From positions 1 through 55,342 of the forward strand of contig JAGFCB010000161.1 of assembly GCA_022394775.1 (NCBI GenBank): 55,342 bases of DNA. The letters run 5' to 3'. Shown piece by piece: positions 7,747-15,147 of the stretch. Numbering within the stretch: the stretch's first letter is position 1; each line of letters opens with the position of its first letter. The DNA is from Candidatus Poribacteria bacterium (GTDB taxonomy: Bacteria > Poribacteria > WGA-4E > WGA-3G). The translations under genes and the position numbers were made by a program. Under the pieces are notes generated by a model. That model saw nothing but the letters and a program-made list of their open reading frames with translations. It did not search any database and was not told the DNA's origin.

Positions 7747-8514
7747 ATGGCAACCATTGAAAAGATTCTTATTACGGGCGCGAGTGGATATTTAGCGCAA
7801 TTTATTATTGACAAGCTGCACGACACGTATCATTTGACGCTGGCTGACATCGTTGAACCGGACAATGTGCCAGCAAATACAACTTTTATCAAGACGGATG
7901 TGACAAATGCTGCTGAAATTGAAGCAGCGTGTGCAGAGCAGGACGCTGTTGTGCATCTTGTTGCCTTGGTACGAGGACGCTCCGATAAACCTGTCTCATT
8001 ATTCGCTGATGTGATGGTGAAAGGCACATGGAATGTGGCAGAAGCCTGTGTCCGACAAGGTGTTAAAAAACTTGTGAACATTTCGAGTATTTCGGCGTGT
8101 CCGCCTGCGCCGAGTGCCAAATTGCCTTATGAAGTAACCGACGATTTCCGGTTCGGTCGCGGTGACCTTTACTATGCGCTCTCGAAGTACCTCGGCGAGC
8201 AGATCGGTGCAGCATATCATCAAGCGCACGGGTTAGATGTCATCCATGTCCGTCCGGGAGTCATCGCAGGAGACGGGCAAAACCCTGGTCCGGCGGCACC
8301 TGCTGTTGTAACGGATCCTTGGTTCGTTTATGTGGATCCGAGAGATGTTGCACAGTGTGTTGCTCGCGCAATTGAGACAGAGACGGTAAAATATGGGTCA
8401 TATAACGCCGTCGCTGGACGCGCAGATTCCCGTTTCGCATGGCAGCCGGCGAAAGCTGATTTAGGATATTCACCGGAACACAACTGGCCAGAAATCCTTG
8501 ATAGCGATACGTAA
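7747..8514 (+). CDS. NAD-dependent epimerase/dehydratase (extended SDR) family protein
   Basis: 255 residues from ATG 7747, which has AGGA 7 nt upstream; a further in-frame ATG at 7705 has a poorer context. The N-terminus reads ILITGASGYLAQ, the G-x-x-G-x-x-[GA] nucleotide-binding loop of extended short-chain dehydrogenases. VNISSIS gives the catalytic Ser strand and YYALSKYLGE the Y-x-x-x-K pair. Such enzymes epimerise or dehydrate nucleotide-sugars or act on related substrates. The protein is shorter than typical sugar epimerases (about 310), with a reduced C-terminal substrate domain, so the substrate is unclear. It ends two bases before the next gene. Confidence 0.8.
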   Translation: MATIEKILITGASGYLAQFIIDKLHDTYHLTLADIVEPDNVPANTTFIKTDVTNAAEIEAACAEQDAVVHLVALVRGRSDKPVSLFADVMVKGTWNVAEACVRQGVKKLVNISSISACPPAPSAKLPYEVTDDFRFGRGDLYYALSKYLGEQIGAAYHQAHGLDVIHVRPGVIAGDGQNPGPAAPAVVTDPWFVYVDPRDVAQCVARAIETETVKYGSYNAVAGRADSRFAWQPAKADLGYSPEHNWPEILDSDT

Positions 8515-8516
8515 AG

Positions 8517-9953
8517 ATGCCAATGACATCTGAAAAGAATAAACCTCACCCAGAAACCACCGAACTGCGTGAAGAAATCGCCGCGCTTGATGCAGAACTC
8601 ACTGCGAGTTTCAAATCACAATTCTCAGTATCCCCCTTTTTGTCGCGAAAAATTGTGAGCTTTCAAGGAAACAAAGATAAACCCGCCTATAATTGGTATA
8701 AATACAAGGAAGCCTTCTCAGCAAGTCTTGTGGAATACTTTCTCGGCAGTTACGCAGAACAGGTATCTGGAAAGGTGCTTGATCCGTTTGCGGGGATAGG
8801 TACAACCTTGTTTGCCGCAAGTTCGCAAGGCATACCAGCAGACGGTATAGAATTGTTGCCTATCGGACAAGAGATTATCCAAGCACGCCTCTTGTCAGAA
8901 AAAGAAATGACATCAGATGACTACGCTACACTTGAGCACTGGATAACCTCTCTTCCATGGAAAGAATGCTCAGAAAAAGTGCCATTCAGTACAATCCGAA
9001 TTACAGAGAATGCCTATCCACCACAAACCACAGAAGCAATCGAAAGGTACAGAGCAGCACTTCAACAGGAAAACGAAAAAATTCAGACGATCCTTCGCCT
9101 CACGCTATTGTGTGTTTTAGAGAGTATCAGTTACACCCGAAAAGATGGGCAATATCTGCGGTGGGATGCTCGGTCCGGCAAACGACGACCAGGAACAAAA
9201 GCCTTCAACAAAGGTGAAATTCTGACTTTTGATGCTGCTATAACCGCCAAACTCAAAGAAATTTTATCGGATATCCGCGATATTGAAATACCTACAACGC
9301 TTTTTCCCATTAATCGAACAATAAAGGATATTCGGTTATTCAAAGGTTCATGTCTTGAAGTTCTACCGACTCTTGATACAGATGCCTACAGCGCACTTAT
9401 GACTTCGCCCCCTTATTGTAACCGTTACGATTACACCCGAACTTATGCACTTGAACTCGCTATGTTAGACTTGACCCAGACAGAAGTTTCTGATTTACGG
9501 CAAGAAATGCTCAGTTGTACTGTAGAAAATCGAGAGAAAGATTTACTGAAAATTTGTCCGCAGTGGACTCCGTTCATAGAAGTAGCAAATCAGCAAAAAC
9601 TCCTACAAACAATATATGCTTACCTTGAACACGAAAAGGCATCTGGTACCCTAAACAATAGTGGTATTCCGAGGATGGTTCGCGGATATTTCTCTGAAAT
9701 GGCGTGCGTTATCGGTGAATGCGCCCGCGTCCTAAAACCAAATGCCCGTCTCTTCATGGTGAACGACAATGTACGTTACGCAGGCGTGAGCATCTCGGTA
9801 GACACGATTTTATCCGATATGGCACAATCTCTCGGATTTGCGGTTGAAAAAATCCTTGTTGTCCCCGGCAAAAAAGGAAATAGCAGTCAGCAAATGGGGA
9901 CGTATGGGCGGGTACCTCTTCGGAAATGCGTATATGTCTGGAGAAAAAGATAG
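8517..9953 (+). CDS. Amino-methyltransferase, DNA N4-cytosine/N6-adenine type
   Basis: 478 residues. SAM-binding motif I is VLDPFAGIGTT (DPFAG from residue 89), and the catalytic motif IV is TSPPY at 296-300. The S-P-P-Y form is most common in N4-cytosine enzymes but also occurs in N6-adenine enzymes. The order motif I then motif IV and the large insertion between them suggest an alpha- or gamma-like layout with an internal target recognition part. No restriction gene of a known family lies directly beside it, so it may be an orphan methylase or part of the mixed defence set that follows. ATG at 8517 or 8523 both fit. It is only two bases after the epimerase stop. Confidence 0.8.
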   Translation: MPMTSEKNKPHPETTELREEIAALDAELTASFKSQFSVSPFLSRKIVSFQGNKDKPAYNWYKYKEAFSASLVEYFLGSYAEQVSGKVLDPFAGIGTTLFAASSQGIPADGIELLPIGQEIIQARLLSEKEMTSDDYATLEHWITSLPWKECSEKVPFSTIRITENAYPPQTTEAIERYRAALQQENEKIQTILRLTLLCVLESISYTRKDGQYLRWDARSGKRRPGTKAFNKGEILTFDAAITAKLKEILSDIRDIEIPTTLFPINRTIKDIRLFKGSCLEVLPTLDTDAYSALMTSPPYCNRYDYTRTYALELAMLDLTQTEVSDLRQEMLSCTVENREKDLLKICPQWTPFIEVANQQKLLQTIYAYLEHEKASGTLNNSGIPRMVRGYFSEMACVIGECARVLKPNARLFMVNDNVRYAGVSISVDTILSDMAQSLGFAVEKILVVPGKKGNSSQQMGTYGRVPLRKCVYVWRKR

Positions 9954-10086
9954 TGCCATATCTTCAACATCTATCCACCAGTGCAGATCTCATAACTGCC
10001 CTGAAGATATTCGCGCAGGTTTCGTTGTATTGCCTTTTCCCGCACATCCTTGGGATTCTATTTACCTTGATGAGGAGGGACACATA

Positions 10087-11229
10087 ATGTTCAAACAGCA
10101 CGGTGGTTTACAACTAATGCTTTTTAAATTGGTTGTCGGAGTTTCCTTGCTTATAATGGTAGGCACCGTTTCCGCGTCAAAATGGGAAGTTATTTCTCAA
10201 CTTCCAACGCATCGAAACAGCTTTTCGACCGCTGTGGTGGATGGTAAGATTTATTTGATCGGTGGGACGCTTTTTGAACATGCACGTGGTGTTTTGCGTG
10301 ATCCGGGTCCTGGTATTTGGCGAGGTCCATTTGGGATGTCCTTGGTGGAGGTGTATGACCCAGAAACCAACACGTGGCAGAGACTTACCGACATGCCGAC
10401 CGTCCGGGCAGGTGCTAATACTGCTGTTGTTGATGGAAAAATCTATGTTATGGGAGGATACGCCGGGAAAGACAACCACGGTAAGAATCTCAAAATTCTG
10501 AAAGTCGTTGAGATGTACGATCCACAAACCGACACGTGGATCAGGAAGCAGGATTTGTCCTTTCGCCGTATGCAGTTCGGTGTTGGTGTGGTCGCTGGCA
10601 AAATCTATGCTATTGGTGGACTTCTCGATCCAAAGGAGAAGATACCTGGGCTGCAAGGACGCCTTGATCTCGTGGAAGTCTACGATCCTGTCAGTGATAC
10701 ATGGACAAAGCGGGCGGACATGCCGACAAAACGCGATGGCTTTGGAACAGCGGTTATTGACGACACCATTTACGCTATCGGCGGGGCTGGCTGGCCGCAA
10801 GTCGGTGCGGGAGGTCCCGATCTTGGGACGATTGAGGTCTATGAACCGAGAACTAACCGGTGGACGAAGAGACCTGACATGCCAAATTTGAGAACGGGTT
10901 TTGCAACAATCGTTATTGCGGATAAAATCTATCTCATTGGCGGTTACACTGTGGGCGCGCACGGTGTCCGAGGTGAGCGGTTTACGAAGACTGAAGTGTA
11001 TGCCCCGGCTACGAAGAGATGGCGTTTGACTCCTACTCTTACTGCCTCAACCCTACCGCCATTTTCTACAGTAGTAGTCAACGGCAAGATTTATGCCTTT
11101 GGCAGCACCACAGAAGATAGGGAATTTTCTCCAACCGTTGAAGTCTTTGATACCGGATTTCGTGCCCTCACAGCAAAGGGAAAACTCCCTTCATACTGGG
11201 GAGCCTTGAAAATAGAACGTCAAAACTAA
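10087..11229 (+). CDS. Secreted six-bladed kelch-repeat protein with variant C-terminal tail
   Basis: 380 residues from ATG 10087, which has a very strong GAGGAGGGA ribosome site; the frame extends upstream into the methylase gene but has no good start there. A signal peptide (about residues 1-31, ending VSA) is followed by six kelch repeats with the DGKIYLIGG or close motif and a following W: PTHRNSFSTAVVDGK, PTVRAGANTAVVDGK, FRRMQFGVGVVAGK, PTKRDGFGTAVIDD, PNLRTGFATIVIAD, and the last near FSTVVVNGK. Six blades make a complete propeller. The protein ends TAKGKLPSYWGALK, a diverged form of the tail on other secreted proteins here. Kelch propellers mediate binding or act as sugar-active or oxidase scaffolds; no active site is visible. 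It sits between two methylases and is probably unrelated to them. Confidence 0.8.
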   Translation: MFKQHGGLQLMLFKLVVGVSLLIMVGTVSASKWEVISQLPTHRNSFSTAVVDGKIYLIGGTLFEHARGVLRDPGPGIWRGPFGMSLVEVYDPETNTWQRLTDMPTVRAGANTAVVDGKIYVMGGYAGKDNHGKNLKILKVVEMYDPQTDTWIRKQDLSFRRMQFGVGVVAGKIYAIGGLLDPKEKIPGLQGRLDLVEVYDPVSDTWTKRADMPTKRDGFGTAVIDDTIYAIGGAGWPQVGAGGPDLGTIEVYEPRTNRWTKRPDMPNLRTGFATIVIADKIYLIGGYTVGAHGVRGERFTKTEVYAPATKRWRLTPTLTASTLPPFSTVVVNGKIYAFGSTTEDREFSPTVEVFDTGFRALTAKGKLPSYWGALKIERQN

Positions 11230-11378
11230 AATCCCCAAATAGGTATCAGAACAGTTTTGAGATTTTACATATTATGGAAAGTTTTATGCCACTCTTGGTA
11301 GGTTTGTGCTATTGATTGAGGCATTTTTGGCGTTGCGCCATGCAAAACATGCATGTTCGGACATTCATTTATTTTTTC

Positions 11379-11407
11379 TTGCACATATTTTGTATAGGTG
11401 TTAAAAT
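11379..11407 (+). promoter_or_regulatory. Sigma70-type promoter before the structured region
   Basis: TTGCAC (11379-11384) and TAAAAT (11402-11407) are separated by exactly 17 bases. Transcription would start near 11414 and enter the stem-rich region that precedes the methyltransferase at 11741. Confidence 0.6.
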
Positions 11408-11413
11408 ATATCT

Positions 11414-11711
11414 GACGTTAAGAAATTCACGGTCTCGCGTGGGTTACGTCAGGGCAGCTTCCTAATTCTTTAGGTGCGCCGCAGGCACTACCAATACCTG
11501 CGACGCTTTAGCACTGCCATAGTATGAGTATGACAGCGCTGGTTTCTATTGTATCACAACACACGCTTTGTGTGTAAGATTAATGGGAACCAGCACCCTA
11601 TAGGGAAGGTTGCCGAATACCTTTCTATTCCCTCGCGATGCGCGCATCAGCGCACCCACCCCTATAGTCCTGTCAATTTTTCTTAGATCCAGAGAAAAGG
11701 GTATTCCCTTT
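11414..11711 (+). ncRNA. Candidate structured leader or noncoding RNA, unassigned
   Basis: About 300 bases without a gene contain a series of non-overlapping stems. These are 10 bp with one mismatch (11476-11506); GCTGGTT/AACCAGC (11538-11544 with 11588-11594) enclosing an ACACAC/GTGTGT hairpin (11559-11575); and CTATAGGG/CCCTATAG (11598-11605 with 11660-11667) enclosing AAGGT/ACCTT and the palindrome GATGCGCGCATC. An AAAGGG/CCCTTT hairpin (11696-11711) lies just before the next start codon. With the promoter upstream this looks like one transcript, either a regulatory leader for the methyltransferase or an independent RNA. I do not recognise it as tmRNA, 6S, SRP RNA, a riboswitch class or a group II intron. 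The rest of 11230-11378 shows nothing I can name. Confidence 0.4.
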
Positions 11712-11740
11712 ACTCTCATGCTGCAGTCTGCGAGAGGACT

Positions 11741-13180
11741 ATGAACACGCCATTTGCACCCAACACGCTCTATTACGGTGATTGCCTTGATATTATGTCA
11801 GGCTTTCCGGACGGCTATATCGACCTGATCTGCCTCGATCCGCCGTTCAACTCCAACGAAAAATACAACAAGGTTTTCAAAGATTCGGGACTCCGTATCG
11901 ACCCACAAATCAAAGCGTTTGATGATGTCTGGCTTTGGGACAACACGTCCGCAGAACGGGTCAAGCGCATCAAGAACGCCGTCGCCAACCCCGCATCAAA
12001 AGTCATCGCAGGATTTGAAGGCTTCATACCACGAAGCAAGATGCTGTCCTACACCTCCTACATGGCAGAACGGTTGTTTATGATGCACCGGATCCTCAAG
12101 GATACGGGGAGCATCTACCTGCACTGTGATCCCTACGCCAGTCACTACCTCAAACTCATAATGGACGCGATCTTCGGTGAGAAGAACTTTCGGAATGAGA
12201 TTGTGTGGTCATATCGTTCTGGTGGTGTGAGTAAAAATTGGTTTGCGAAAAAACACGACATACTCCTTTTTTACACCAAAACATCTCGGAATGTGCATAC
12301 CTTTAATATCCAAAAGGAACGTTCATATAACAGGGACTTCAAGCCATATCGTTTTGAAGGGGTCAAAGAGTTCAAAGATAAAGAAGGACGCTGGTATACA
12401 ATGGCATCCATGCGTGATGTTTGGGAAATAGATATGGTAGGAAGAACATCCAACGAACGCCTCGGATATCCAACCCAAAAGCCACTCACACTTTACGAAC
12501 GCATCATCAAAGCGTCATCTAATCCGGGTGATCTGGTGTTAGACCCATTCGCAGGTTGTGGTACGACGATAGAAGCTGCTGCGAAAAACGGACGGGATGT
12601 TATCGGTATTGACATCCTGCCCTTCGCACTCCGGTTGATAAACCGATACCGCCTTGCACCTAACGGTATAGCACCGCTACCGATTGAAGGTGTCCCTGTT
12701 GATATAGACACTGCCCGTCAACTTGCAAAAGCCGCTCCGTTCAAATTCCAAGACTGGACGATCTCACTCATAGATGGCTTAGCATCCAATCCACAGAAAG
12801 TTGGAGATGACGGTATTGACGGGTTCGGGGTGTTCCTTAACACGCCTGATAACATGGCGCGCAAAGCCATTATCGTTCAAGTCACAGGTGCCTCCGGTTC
12901 ACAAAAAGCGAAGTTTGATAGACTTCACGCGAATATCCGAAACGAGAACGCCGCGATGGGCATCCTAATCACTCTCAATACGCAAACTGCACAACACAAT
13001 TGGAAACATACCTTAGACCCTATCCGGATGGGCGAAACCACTTACGCGCCTATACAGTGTTTCTCTGTTGAGGAATACTACCGAAACAGTGAGCGATGGG
13101 ATCGGATATTGACGCTCCCCGCGCTGGCAAATCCGTGGACAGGGAAGTCTATGCAGCAGAAGATTTTATTTGATGCGTAA
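11741..13180 (+). CDS. DNA methyltransferase with C-terminal restriction-endonuclease-like domain
   Basis: 479 residues. Motif IV is LDPPF at residues 32-36 and motif I is LDPFAGCGTT near 267-276; the IV-before-I order is that of beta-class amino-methyltransferases. After it comes a domain starting near residue 353 with GDDGIDGFGVF, IIVQVTGASGSQKAKFD, NENAAMGILITL: this matches the extra domain of many such methylases that resembles PD-(D/E)xK nucleases, with D-G-I-D-G and normally V-K-G. Here the expected Lys of V-K-G is Thr, so nuclease activity of this part is doubtful. The start has GAGAGG close upstream. The hairpin-rich region and promoter before it may control expression. Together with the next genes it looks like a restriction or defence unit. 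Confidence 0.8.
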   Translation: MNTPFAPNTLYYGDCLDIMSGFPDGYIDLICLDPPFNSNEKYNKVFKDSGLRIDPQIKAFDDVWLWDNTSAERVKRIKNAVANPASKVIAGFEGFIPRSKMLSYTSYMAERLFMMHRILKDTGSIYLHCDPYASHYLKLIMDAIFGEKNFRNEIVWSYRSGGVSKNWFAKKHDILLFYTKTSRNVHTFNIQKERSYNRDFKPYRFEGVKEFKDKEGRWYTMASMRDVWEIDMVGRTSNERLGYPTQKPLTLYERIIKASSNPGDLVLDPFAGCGTTIEAAAKNGRDVIGIDILPFALRLINRYRLAPNGIAPLPIEGVPVDIDTARQLAKAAPFKFQDWTISLIDGLASNPQKVGDDGIDGFGVFLNTPDNMARKAIIVQVTGASGSQKAKFDRLHANIRNENAAMGILITLNTQTAQHNWKHTLDPIRMGETTYAPIQCFSVEEYYRNSERWDRILTLPALANPWTGKSMQQKILFDA

Positions 13181-13194
13181 TGGAGGGAAAGTAG

Positions 13195-13875
13195 ATGCCG
13201 ATTGGAAGTGAATCTGATAGAGACATCATCAGACCGAAACATCATAAGGCAGTGCCGGGACTCGGCGTATTCATTGCGCCGAACGCCGTCGCCCGTCTAT
13301 TTCAACTTCACGACTATACCCGTTGTCCGAACTTGCGAAAAAAGCACGCGCCGATGGGGAGAATTCTCTATCCAATCCTACGTCCAAATGTCTATTATTC
13401 CCCGCGGATGTTTCACCTACACCAAGTGCGAAGATTTAAAAACGAGAAACGGAAGGAACGGACAGTTATCAAGTATGAACTGAAACCCGTCACTTTCTAT
13501 ATCTCCTCTGGTATAGGCGATAAATGGTGGAAACAAGAGGCGAAAGACACATATCAAATCGTTTCAGACGCACTCCCTGAATGGATAGGGCTTGTTATCC
13601 ACAGAGGACTCACACCTGAAAAAGCACCGGGGAACTATTGGAGTATCTCTGATACCGAGATGGGCGCGAGTCTTATAGGAAATCTACTGCTACCTGTTTA
13701 TGATAAAGATGCACTCATCAAAATAGCGATTGCATCTGTACGAAAATGGACCCATGCGGAATATCAGCAGAAAGTCAAAGATTTCAGTGATAGACTTAAA
13801 AATCTCAAATATATAGGTAAGAAACAACTCTCAAGTGCTGATAAAGACAGTAGAATTGTTTTCTCCTTGAATTGA
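13195..13875 (+). CDS. Hypothetical protein downstream of the methyltransferase
   Basis: 226 residues with no recognised domain. GGAGGGAAAG just upstream of ATG 13195 and the 14-base gap to the methyltransferase stop indicate co-expression. The C-terminal two thirds look like a normal soluble protein (KPVTFYISSGIGDKWW, VSDALPEWIGLVIHRG). In the first third another frame is unusually protein-like (SELAKKARADGENSLSNP, about 13327-13380), so a frameshift or a badly diverged N-terminus is possible. Position suggests it could be the restriction or accessory partner of the methylase; that is inference only. Confidence 0.55.
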   Translation: MPIGSESDRDIIRPKHHKAVPGLGVFIAPNAVARLFQLHDYTRCPNLRKKHAPMGRILYPILRPNVYYSPRMFHLHQVRRFKNEKRKERTVIKYELKPVTFYISSGIGDKWWKQEAKDTYQIVSDALPEWIGLVIHRGLTPEKAPGNYWSISDTEMGASLIGNLLLPVYDKDALIKIAIASVRKWTHAEYQQKVKDFSDRLKNLKYIGKKQLSSADKDSRIVFSLN

Positions 13876-13947
13876 GATGGCCCCGTCCATGAAAACACAC
13901 AGGATAACTTCCTCAAAGAGCCTCACTTGGCAGATTAGGTAGGGACA

Positions 13948-14598
13948 ATGACAGAAACCGAAGTTGAACAAGTAGTGAAAAAATATTTTGAAAATCAATT
14001 CCCGCGATTTTCAACATCACAACAGTGCGGAGTCCAGTTCGGCGTGAAACAGGGTATCGCGGATGTTGTTCTGCATCAGCCCATTAGAGATGAAACAGGA
14101 TACTTTGTCGCAATTGCGGAGGGCAAGACATCACCCCTCCCCATCCCACGTGCACAAGCGAGAGCGCAGCTGAAAAGCTATATGAGTGCTACTAACGCAC
14201 AGTATGGTGTTCTCGCTGTCGGCACGGATCCCGGGAATTGGGAGTTCTGCGAGAATAAGTATAACAATTGGTTCGCTCAGATTAATCAAGAAGATTTTGA
14301 GCGGGGTATTGAGAAGTGGAAACCCATGTCGGCAAGAATTTCGCACTTGTGGAAACGGATTGCCCTGTTTTTAGGCGTTTTGTTTATTGTGAGTATCTTA
14401 TCACTTTTGTTGCTGTGGCCCGATCCGCCAGAGCCAGTTGTTTATATCACGGAGACAGGCAGGAAATACCACACCTACAATTGCAATTTTTTGAAGCAAT
14501 ACGCTGATGGAAAGTTTGCGATTTACTTGGGTGAAGCTGAAAAGAATTATGCCCCTTGTCAGATTTGTTCCCCGCATAGAGCAGAAAAGTCAAGGTAA
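13948..14598 (+). CDS. Membrane-anchored PD-(D/E)xK nuclease-like protein with Cys/His C-terminal domain
   Basis: 216 residues in three parts. Residues about 1-110 look like a restriction-enzyme fold: GIADVVL (Asp39), a strand with A-E-G-K (Glu58, Lys60), then AQLKSYM and GVLAVGTDPGNWEF, as in type I R subunit N-terminal domains. Residues 137-156 are one transmembrane helix. The C-terminal 50 residues read TETGRKYHTYNCNFL...APCQIC, with His175, Cys179, Cys204 and Cys207 placed like a zinc-binding YH..C...CxxC module found at the end of some secreted nucleases. A membrane-tethered nuclease acting on entering DNA would fit the neighbours. AGGTAGGGA precedes the ATG. Confidence 0.6.
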   Translation: MTETEVEQVVKKYFENQFPRFSTSQQCGVQFGVKQGIADVVLHQPIRDETGYFVAIAEGKTSPLPIPRAQARAQLKSYMSATNAQYGVLAVGTDPGNWEFCENKYNNWFAQINQEDFERGIEKWKPMSARISHLWKRIALFLGVLFIVSILSLLLLWPDPPEPVVYITETGRKYHTYNCNFLKQYADGKFAIYLGEAEKNYAPCQICSPHRAEKSR

Positions 14599-14604
14599 TT
14601 CCCT

Positions 14605-14628
14605 ACACAGGCGTTTGTGTAAGTCCTA
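14605..14628. repeat. Hairpin and repeat-end motif between convergent genes
   Basis: ACACA (14605-14609) pairs with TGTGT (14616-14620), and the sequence continues as TGTGTAAGTCCTA, nearly the reverse complement of the GGACTTACGCA ends of the element at 2336-2461. It may be a relic of that element and may also help to end transcription of the two genes that converge here. Confidence 0.4.
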
Positions 14629-14634
14629 TTGAGA

Positions 14635-15147
14635 TTAAAGATACCCCGCCTCGGATAGTAGATTCGCAAGGTTCTTTTTTCTTCCACAACGCCCTATCAA
14701 AATCTGCAGCGGTTTACCTTGAAAGTTCACTGTAAATTGTTGTCGATGTCTTGGATTCGTCCAGTTAATGCCTCGTCCGTGGAACAGCACTGGAACATAG
14801 ACGGTTTCCCCACTCTCCTTGCGAGGCGGAGCGATGGTAGCGGCAAATTTCAAACTGTTTTCTAATTTTTCACGGACATCCGATTCCTCGGCTTTACCAC
14901 TTTTGAGTTCAATTGGAACCGCGATGAAGGTCTTTTTAGCATCATTCCCGTAAAACAGCATCCGGTCGCACCGTTTCCCGCTTTCTCCGCGTGCGTCAAA
15001 TTCTTTTTCTATATCTATCACGACTTTTTGGCTCGGTATGTCAGTGAGGTATACCTGACAGCCTTCTCCGCTGCATGAATTCGTGAGGCTGTCTGGGGAT
15101 ACCTGCTCTTGAATGTGGGTAAGGCTTTTATTCAGATTCAACCGCAT
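14635..15147 (-). CDS. Small PD-(D/E)xK-like protein, partner of the AAA ATPase
   Basis: 170 residues. The only clear signature is RCDRMLFYG (Asp61) followed 18 residues later by PIELKSGK (Glu80, Lys82): the D...E-x-K pattern of PD-(D/E)xK nucleases, flanked by predicted strands (KVVIDIEKEFD, VYVPVLFHG, LQILIGRCG). The gene starts inside the last 20 bases of the ATPase gene, so the two are surely one operon and probably translationally coupled. A two-gene ATPase plus nuclease layout recalls PARIS, Gabija and Septu anti-phage systems, but the effector is not their TOPRIM or HNH type as far as I can see. Function is inferred. Confidence 0.55.
   Translation of the reverse strand: MRLNLNKSLTHIQEQVSPDSLTNSCSGEGCQVYLTDIPSQKVVIDIEKEFDARGESGKRCDRMLFYGNDAKKTFIAVPIELKSGKAEESDVREKLENSLKFAATIAPPRKESGETVYVPVLFHGRGINWTNPRHRQQFTVNFQGKPLQILIGRCGRKKNLANLLSEAGYL

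Noticed and set aside
9838..10086. Longer N-terminus for the kelch protein reaching into the methylase gene
   Set aside because: The signal peptide and the strong GAGGAGGGA site place the start at 10087.
10177..10962. 261-residue open frame antisense to the kelch gene
   Set aside because: The regular repeat codons of the kelch gene keep the opposite frame open; no start signal or motif of its own.
11414..11711. Assignment of the structured region to tmRNA, 6S or SRP RNA
   Set aside because: The conserved ends of tmRNA and the SRP domain IV motif are absent, and the stem order does not fit the single long 6S hairpin.
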